Of a DNA stretch of 64,000 bases, positions 58,439-64,000 are shown piece by piece (the first letter of the stretch is position 1; the number at the start of each line of letters is the position of its first letter). The DNA comes from Hermetia illucens. Lineage: Eukaryota; Arthropoda; Insecta; Diptera; Stratiomyidae. The notes under the pieces are model-generated. The model did no database searches. It was not told where the DNA came from and saw nothing but the letters and a program-made list of their open reading frames with translations. The stretch is from assembly GCF_905115235.1 (NCBI RefSeq), contig NC_051851.1, positions 151,604,692-151,668,691 of the forward strand, read 5' to 3'. The translations under genes and the position numbers were made by a program.

Positions 58439-59262
58439 CGTTGGGTTTCGTAGGCTAACAAACAGATAGCGCTATCAGTATTAAATCCATATAATTTAAG
58501 CTGAGACTCTAAAGATATCAAAGAAACATGTTGGACATATTGTGCATTAATGTTTGGGTATGCGAAAGCTCTGTCCAAAGTGGATGCCGCACAAGCTCAC
58601 CATCGACCAAAAACAACGAGTTGACGATTCTGAGTTGTGTTTCAGGCTCTTCCTCCATAAAAAACCGAATTTATGCATCGATATGTGACAATGGATGAAA
58701 CATGGCTTCATTATTTTACACCAAAATCAAAACGATCGCTATATGAGTAGACTGCATGTGGCGAACCGACTCTAAAGCGTGCAAAGACGCAATAATCGGC
58801 TGGCAAGGTTATGGCATCAGTATTTTGGGATACGAATGGTATAATTTCCGTCGACTATTTTGAGAAGGGGAAAAACCATCAACAGGGACTATTACATAGC
58901 GTTATCGGATGAAATCGCAGAAAAACCGCTCAATTTAAAGAAATAGAAAGTGCACAAATCAATGAAGACGATGGCAAAATTCAATGAATTCGGCTTCGAA
59001 TTGCTTCCGCATCTACCGTATTCTCCTGATCTAGCTTCCAACGACTTTTTCCTGTTCTCGGACCTCAAATTTAGCGACGATGAAGAGGTCCATTTTGAGG
59101 CTAAAAGGTATTATAGGTCTTATATAAAAATGGTATTGAAAAATTGTATGACCACTATAAACGTTGTATCGCCCCCGAAGGCAACTATATTGATAAATAA
59201 AATCAAATTTTATCAAAAAATATTCTTTTCTATGTTAGCCTACGAACTTTTCAGTCCAACCC
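58439..59262 (+). mobile_element. mariner transposon, internally deleted
   Basis: The ends form inverted repeats: TTTCGTAGGCTAAC at the left (58446-58459) against GTTAGCCTACGAA at the right (59234-59246), the right one continuing CTTTTCAGTCCAACC. Transposase pieces in order: MRKLCPKWMPHKL, TIDQKQRVDDSELCFRLFLH, RYVTMDETWLHYF (first catalytic Asp), KVMASVFWDTNGIISVDYFE, DYYIALSDEIAEK, MKTMAKFNEFGFELLPHLPY and SPDLASNDFFLFSDLKF (third catalytic Asp). About 0.8 kb against about 1.3 kb for a full element. The N-terminal DNA-binding part and the segment with the second Asp are missing, so it is inactive. Confidence 0.9.
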
Positions 59263-60950
59263 TGTCATTCTGGATGGGCAAAATGCTAGAAAACAAGCAA
59301 ATAGAAGTACCGACAGGTACAGGTTCTATTGTCATGAACACTACTCAAGGTTGTCCACAGGGCGGGGTACTATCGCCGCTTATGTGGAGTATGGTAGTGG
59401 ATGAACTCCTGGACGTGCTAACAAATACTAGAATACAAGTCCAGGGTTACACGGACGACATTGTTTTAATCTGTAGGGGCAAATATGAAGATACCCTATG
59501 TCATAGAATCCAAACTGGACTAAGGGTTACTAGTGCCTGGTGCGGGAAGCTAGCACTGCGGATCAATCCAGCCAAAACCCCCATAGTACCATTCACTAGG
59601 AGATGTAAGCTTGATCACCTGAGAGCCATAAGGTTACATCATATGGAGGTGAAACGAGAAGCAGAGGTCAAATATTTGGGAATTACGCTAGACCAAAAAT
59701 TATTCTGTCGGAAACACTTGTCGGAAAGCCGCCAGGGCTCTGATGACCTGTAGGTCCATAGCAGAAAAAAATGGGGTTGCAGCCCGAATAAATACTGCAA
59801 TAGTAAGACCAATGATTACCTATGGAGCGGCAATCTGGGCAGAAAGAACTGAACTCAGCACACAAGCCAGGGAGTTAAACAAACTCCAAAGCCTGGGTTG
59901 CGTGTGCAGCAGTGGGGCAATGAGAACATGGCCAACGACATCCCTGGGGGTCCTTCTGGGATTAACCCTTCTTCATCTGCACATACAGATGCAGGCAAGG
60001 AGGGCAATATTCAGGATGGCCGGGAGTATCAATGAGGCGGAGAGCAGTCTAAACGGAAGGAAGATTGATATTATTTCTCAGTGGTATCCCGAATTACTGA
60101 TACCAATGGACATACCATAACGTTTCACTTTGTTAAAAAGTTTGAAATACGTTGGAGTAACAAGGCAACTGGGAGAGCGTGGCTGGGACATACGGCTTAA
60201 ATCAGCAACTGATTACTTGATACACTGACGGATGCCTCACAGCAGGAGTGGGTCCGGTGTCATTGGTTCAAGGAAAATGTACTTCGAGCCAATGGGCAGC
60301 ATTGAATATTCCAGGCGGAAATATACGCCATAGACAGATGTGCCTCCTTTAATATCTAAGGGAACTACAGGGGGTAGAACAATGCTACTCTCACCGATAG
60401 CCAAGCAGCAATCAAGGCACTTAGGTCCAACCAGGTGAACTCTAAACTGGTATGGGAATTCCTTGAGAGACTGAATACACTCGGTTCGTCCAAGAAGGTC
60501 TGTATACTTTGGGTTTCAGGCCATACTGGGTGTAAGGAAAGAGGCAGTAGATGAACTAGCCAAGGAGAGGGCAGAAACGCTTTTACACGGGCCAGAATCC
60601 TTCTGTGGAATCGGAAACACACTAAGAAATGAAGATGGACGGTTGAGGGAACTATACTGGGCGGGCCTACCAGGGATGGAGCAGTCCAGGGTGCTTATTG
60701 ATAGATACGAATTTTTACTGCTCACTGTCGGCTAAACTATCACCTAGGGAAGCTAGGGATATCTACGGAAACTGCCTGCAGCTTTTGTGCGGAGTAAAAC
60801 CTCTGCATACGTCCTGGGACCGTTTCCGGCACTTGTGCAAAGTAGGTCGAGGCATCTGGGAGAACACTTAATACCAGATGCAACGATGAAAGATCTGGAA
60901 GTAGGGAATATACTAAAGTTCCTCCTGGTTGTTTTTTGTGTCAGTTATAA
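59263..60950 (+). mobile_element. LINE-D copy 2, 3' half (I/LOA-type)
   Basis: It begins inside the reverse transcriptase directly at the mariner end: WMGKMLENKQIEVPTGTGSI, TQGCPQGGVLSPLMWSMVVD, then GYTDDIVLICRG (YADD changed to YTDD). It then runs through the thumb and a fuller RNase H than copy 1 (YTDG near 60222, TDSQAAIKALRSNQVNSKLV, CILWVSGHTGCKGNEAVDEL) to LRELYWAGLPGMEQSRVLI. Ends at about 60950. Several breaks. Confidence 0.85.
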
Positions 60951-63480
60951 AGAACTTCCTTAGCTACAAACTCAGAAAACTCTAAAGTACTGCGCCATTT
61001 ATTGATTAAACCTTAATAGTGTTTAGTTGGGATATTAGTCTCCCTTTCACAACACGACATCTTTTACGGGGAAACTGTTTCCTTTTTTCCCTAAATATAG
61101 TCAAAATGACGCGAGATCCAAGGGACAATTCCTTTATTGGTTTCACTAGTTCAAAATTGACAAGTTTCCTTCTGTCCTCTCGCACTGTTTGAGATGCTTT
61201 GACCAATTAGTAACTGGAAAAACAGGGTAACGTAGTAAAATTTAGCTAGTTGGGCGAAATTCAGGAAGAAATCTAGTGTGCAAGTGATAAGACGAATTCA
61301 ACACTACAGGCACGCATGCTTCGAAGAAACAGAAACTACCGCAAATAATATAGAAACGATTTTAATTTTTTACAACGTATTGCAGAGAAATCCTGTTAAA
61401 GATATCCCTTAATTACCTTAAATTAGTGAAACTCCATACCCTAGGAATTAGATGGTTGTTTATTATAATGTGTGAGTTCGGATTGTATGTCTCTAACAAA
61501 AAAGGAATCATCTCGACTGATATTACCCTCAACCGGAGTGAAACAATCAGATTTGACGATTTCTACACTTTCACCCACCAAATTATTTCAATATTTCAGG
61601 AAACTGCCATTTTTCCATAGAATGGAAAGAAGAGATTATTGCTCACAGGATCGAATAAAGGGCTCGTTTCAAACGTAGCAATTTGAATAATATTGAGGTA
61701 GATGGAAAACTTCTTGGGGGCTGTATTATCACTATTCACTGCACCTTTCACTCTTAGCTAGTTGAAATTTTGATTTGGGTGGACAAGCAGATGAATTTAA
61801 AAAGGATTTGCTTTAAAAATGATCAAAATTTAGTTGTATATTCGTTCATCAGGAATAGTTACACTTTAAGTCCCCTAAAGGGACAGGAAAACTACTCATA
61901 AAGCATAAAGCAATTGGCACATTTTTAAAGTGAAAACTGTTGAATCAATAGATGCCTATAATCGACACTCACTATTTACGAACTTTTATTACTCCCAACC
62001 AGGGTTCAAACTAGCACACAATGTTATGAAATTCGTACGCCAGGCGAATTCGTACACTCATCCATCTGAAATTTTTCTGAATCTTAAGGTAAGCAATACG
62101 CAATGATGTTTTAAGTGTGGTGAATTCTGATTCAAGAGTCTATTTTTGATGAGTAACGTAATGTGAGAGGAAGAAACTTTTTTTTCGAATCAATTTAATG
62201 ACACATCACATGAAATCGAACCAATTGAAAAACAACTGAGGGAGGATGGATCACTTTCACCTAATCAAAATATTTATTCCGTCTTGAACAATCGTATTTA
62301 ATCTTGATAATTATAAAAGGAAAGATTATGTTCAAGTTTCTAACGAAGAAAGTGTCTTGAATGCATTTCAAGAGACTCTTACGTTCAATATGGTTGTTTT
62401 TACCTTTTATTGAAAATATTTCCTTCGACTTTCTTCCTAAAACGTTTTCTGGTGGGAAGTTAGAAATATATTTTCATATATCAGAAAAGTATTTCTTACA
62501 AGCGAATGAGGAGACTCATATTATTATACTCATTACAAGTGAAGATCTTGGATGGATTGGATGTGGATTAACTTAAAAGTATTCAGAGTAATTAATGAAG
62601 AATCGAAAATTAGCTAAATATTCGACAAAGTGCGCCGCGGAATCTGAATCGAAAGAAACCACCCAGGTAAGGCACCCTAAAAATCAGATAAAGTGAGCGA
62701 TTTTAAGATAAAAATGTATTTTATCTATTGTCGGGATTGTTGTTGAATTCGCGAGATTTTATGAATCAAGATACTTCGAACGCCTAAATAGTGTAACGGA
62801 ATTATAATCTACAGTTGTTTGTCAAGAGCAGGGATACAGCCATAGAGTTCTCTCCGTCCTGTGTTTCAGATTAGGCTCATTTAGGAGACAAGTTTTCACG
62901 CCAACTGTAGTCTGCCTGCATTGTAGCTATCGACATATTCATAGGGTGGTGAAAGGTAAAGAATATCAAAGCGTTTCGGAGGGAAGAAAATTAAAATTTT
63001 TTGAAGGTTTGATCAAAAGCCAATATATCAACAGGTTACCTACAGTCTTACAACAATAAATTGCTAGGATACCTAGGAAAAACAGGCTGATTTGGAAACC
63101 TTGGGTCAAAAATTACGGAGCATACTTCCAATCATTATTACTCACACGAGTCGCCTCTCCATGAATTTCCGGCAATAAACGAATGGGAAATCCATTACAA
63201 ACCGTGCGCTCTAGTTATTTTGCTCATTATCTTCGTTAAAAAGGCAAAGAAAACACCACGAAGGGGAACTATTCTTAATATATTTTTGTTGTAAATTAAA
63301 ATAAAGGGTATTTCGATAAAATTGGAGGAGCAAATGAAATTTGAAAACCTTTTGAGAAACAATTGGTATTTTGCTTTTCAACTACGGAGTGAAGATGTAC
63401 CCCCCATTTTATATTTTTAATAGAATTCGAAAGTTTTTTTTTCAGGTATAATAAGTTTTGTGTCTCCATTGGCTCATAGC
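60950..63480. other. AT-rich region, no firm gene
   Basis: Small open frames at 61426-61620 and 62361-62576, and a short stretch near 62003-62092 (FKLAHNVMKFVRQANSYTHP, SEIFLNLK, followed by GTAAGC) that could be an exon ending at a donor. I do not recognise them and would not call a gene. No transposon ends seen. Confidence 0.35.
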
Positions 63481-63620
63481 ATTGACTCGAGGTATTTAAA
63501 TCGCTCAGTTCTGTCATGGCAAATGGCATGTCCAGAACTGAGCCGTCAATGCTATCAGCCAATGGAGAACTGCGTAATGAAATTGCTTCACGCATCAACG
63601 CAACCTGGATGAAGTGATTT
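63480..63620 (+). mobile_element. LINE-F scrap, third copy
   Basis: TGCTATCAGCCAATGGAGAA and CGCAACCTGGATGAAGTGA repeat the sequence at 146-210 of the left-edge copy. The codons read MLSANGELRNEIASRINATW. Truncated at both ends. A minus-strand 138-codon frame across it is a shadow. Confidence 0.7.
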
Positions 63621-64000
63621 TTCAGTAAATTTCTAAAAGTTGGCAATATATTATTAGTAAGTTTATTTGAGCAGATATCGGAATGGGGTATATTTTGCAG
63701 TCTAGATTTCATCTAAGCGCACTTTCCTGATTTTTTTCGGATTTTTGGATTTTCGAAAATAAGTTAAACTGCACCTAAATTGGTGTCACTCACTGTATGC
63801 ATGGGATTTCATAGTACCCACCTGTCCACCAAATTTCGTTCGGAACGGGACAAACTCTACCAACTAGACCTCCAGGTTGGTGTTTTTTTTTGGGGGTAGG
63901 TGAATGCATTTACGCACAGAGTGTTGGAATCCCGCAACGGTACATCGTCGGACTACCAACTAAACACCTTCTCATCATCAGAGACCTAGCCTGGAACCGA
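63620..64000. repeat. Unassigned repeat scraps at the right edge
   Basis: 63660-63760 resembles 38990-39090. 63800-63850 resembles 39430-39490 in the hairpin-headed repeat. 63848-63885 (GACAAACTCTACCAACTAGA, CCTCCAGGTTGG) resembles the leader of LINE-A at 14710-14745. This is a patchwork of short old copies; boundaries are uncertain. Confidence 0.45.

Noticed and set aside
63296-63712. 138-codon minus-strand open frame
   Set aside because: The middle is antisense to the LINE-F scrap at 63480-63620 and the rest has no recognisable similarity.
1-64000. CRISPR arrays, operons, bacterial islands or a new defence-like gene cluster
   Set aside because: All firm genes are spliced insect genes and the rest is eukaryotic retroelement and DNA transposon debris. 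No regularly spaced repeats or gene clusters were seen.

Overview
The window reads as a stretch of an insect nuclear genome, most likely a fly (Diptera). Five multi-exon host genes with GT-AG introns lie in a large excess of decayed transposons. By protein similarity the genes are Sec62, an importin alpha of the Pendulin type, the checkpoint kinase Chk2 (Loki), a mitochondrial malate-dehydrogenase-like protein, and the dsRNA-binding protein Loquacious. The last four have every coding exon or the conserved core readable. From memory, Pen, lok and loqs all map to Drosophila melanogaster arm 2L, so the contig may be Muller element B; this is inference.

Layout. 1-1.5 kb: LINE debris around an unidentified minus-strand coding remnant. 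1.7-3.3 kb: Sec62 (+), first exon not found, followed by a tRNA-derived SINE with a perfect 11-bp target duplication. 4-10.2 kb: Penelope-like, I/LOA-type, R1-type and 'LINE-B' fragments. 10.5-19.3 kb: importin alpha (-), five coding exons, with a 7-kb intron holding a Ty3/gypsy fossil and a near-complete RTE-like LINE. 19.6-21.6 kb: a Mutator-like DNA transposon with matching 22-bp terminal inverted repeats, sitting between two divergent genes. 22.2-32.8 kb: Chk2 (+), seven coding exons, with an 8.5-kb intron of nested LINE pieces. 33.5-37.4 kb: RNase H-bearing LINE remnants. 37.6-38.8 kb: the MDH-like gene (-), four exons. 39-44.9 kb: R1-type LINE fragments in both orientations. 46.8-54.6 kb: loqs (-), four exons seen, 5' end not found, with an I/LOA-type LINE inserted in sense-opposite direction in its large intron. 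55.2-57.8 kb: second near-complete RTE-like LINE. 58.4-59.3 kb: internally deleted mariner abutting the 3' half of a second I/LOA-type LINE. 61-64 kb: AT-rich, little recognised.

The host genes are not a pathway. Importin alpha and Chk2 are divergently transcribed and might share a control region that the Mutator-like element has split. The most notable observations are: (1) a hammerhead-ribozyme-like fold in the 3' region of the Penelope-like fragment; (2) an MDH paralog that keeps the nucleotide-binding loop but has replaced the catalytic His and the three substrate Args; (3) a family of short interspersed repeats headed by a perfect 10-bp hairpin plus a TCTG tract, one copy embedded in a LINE; (4) clean target-site duplications on a SINE and a LINE stub. 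I did not find a convincing new multi-gene system.
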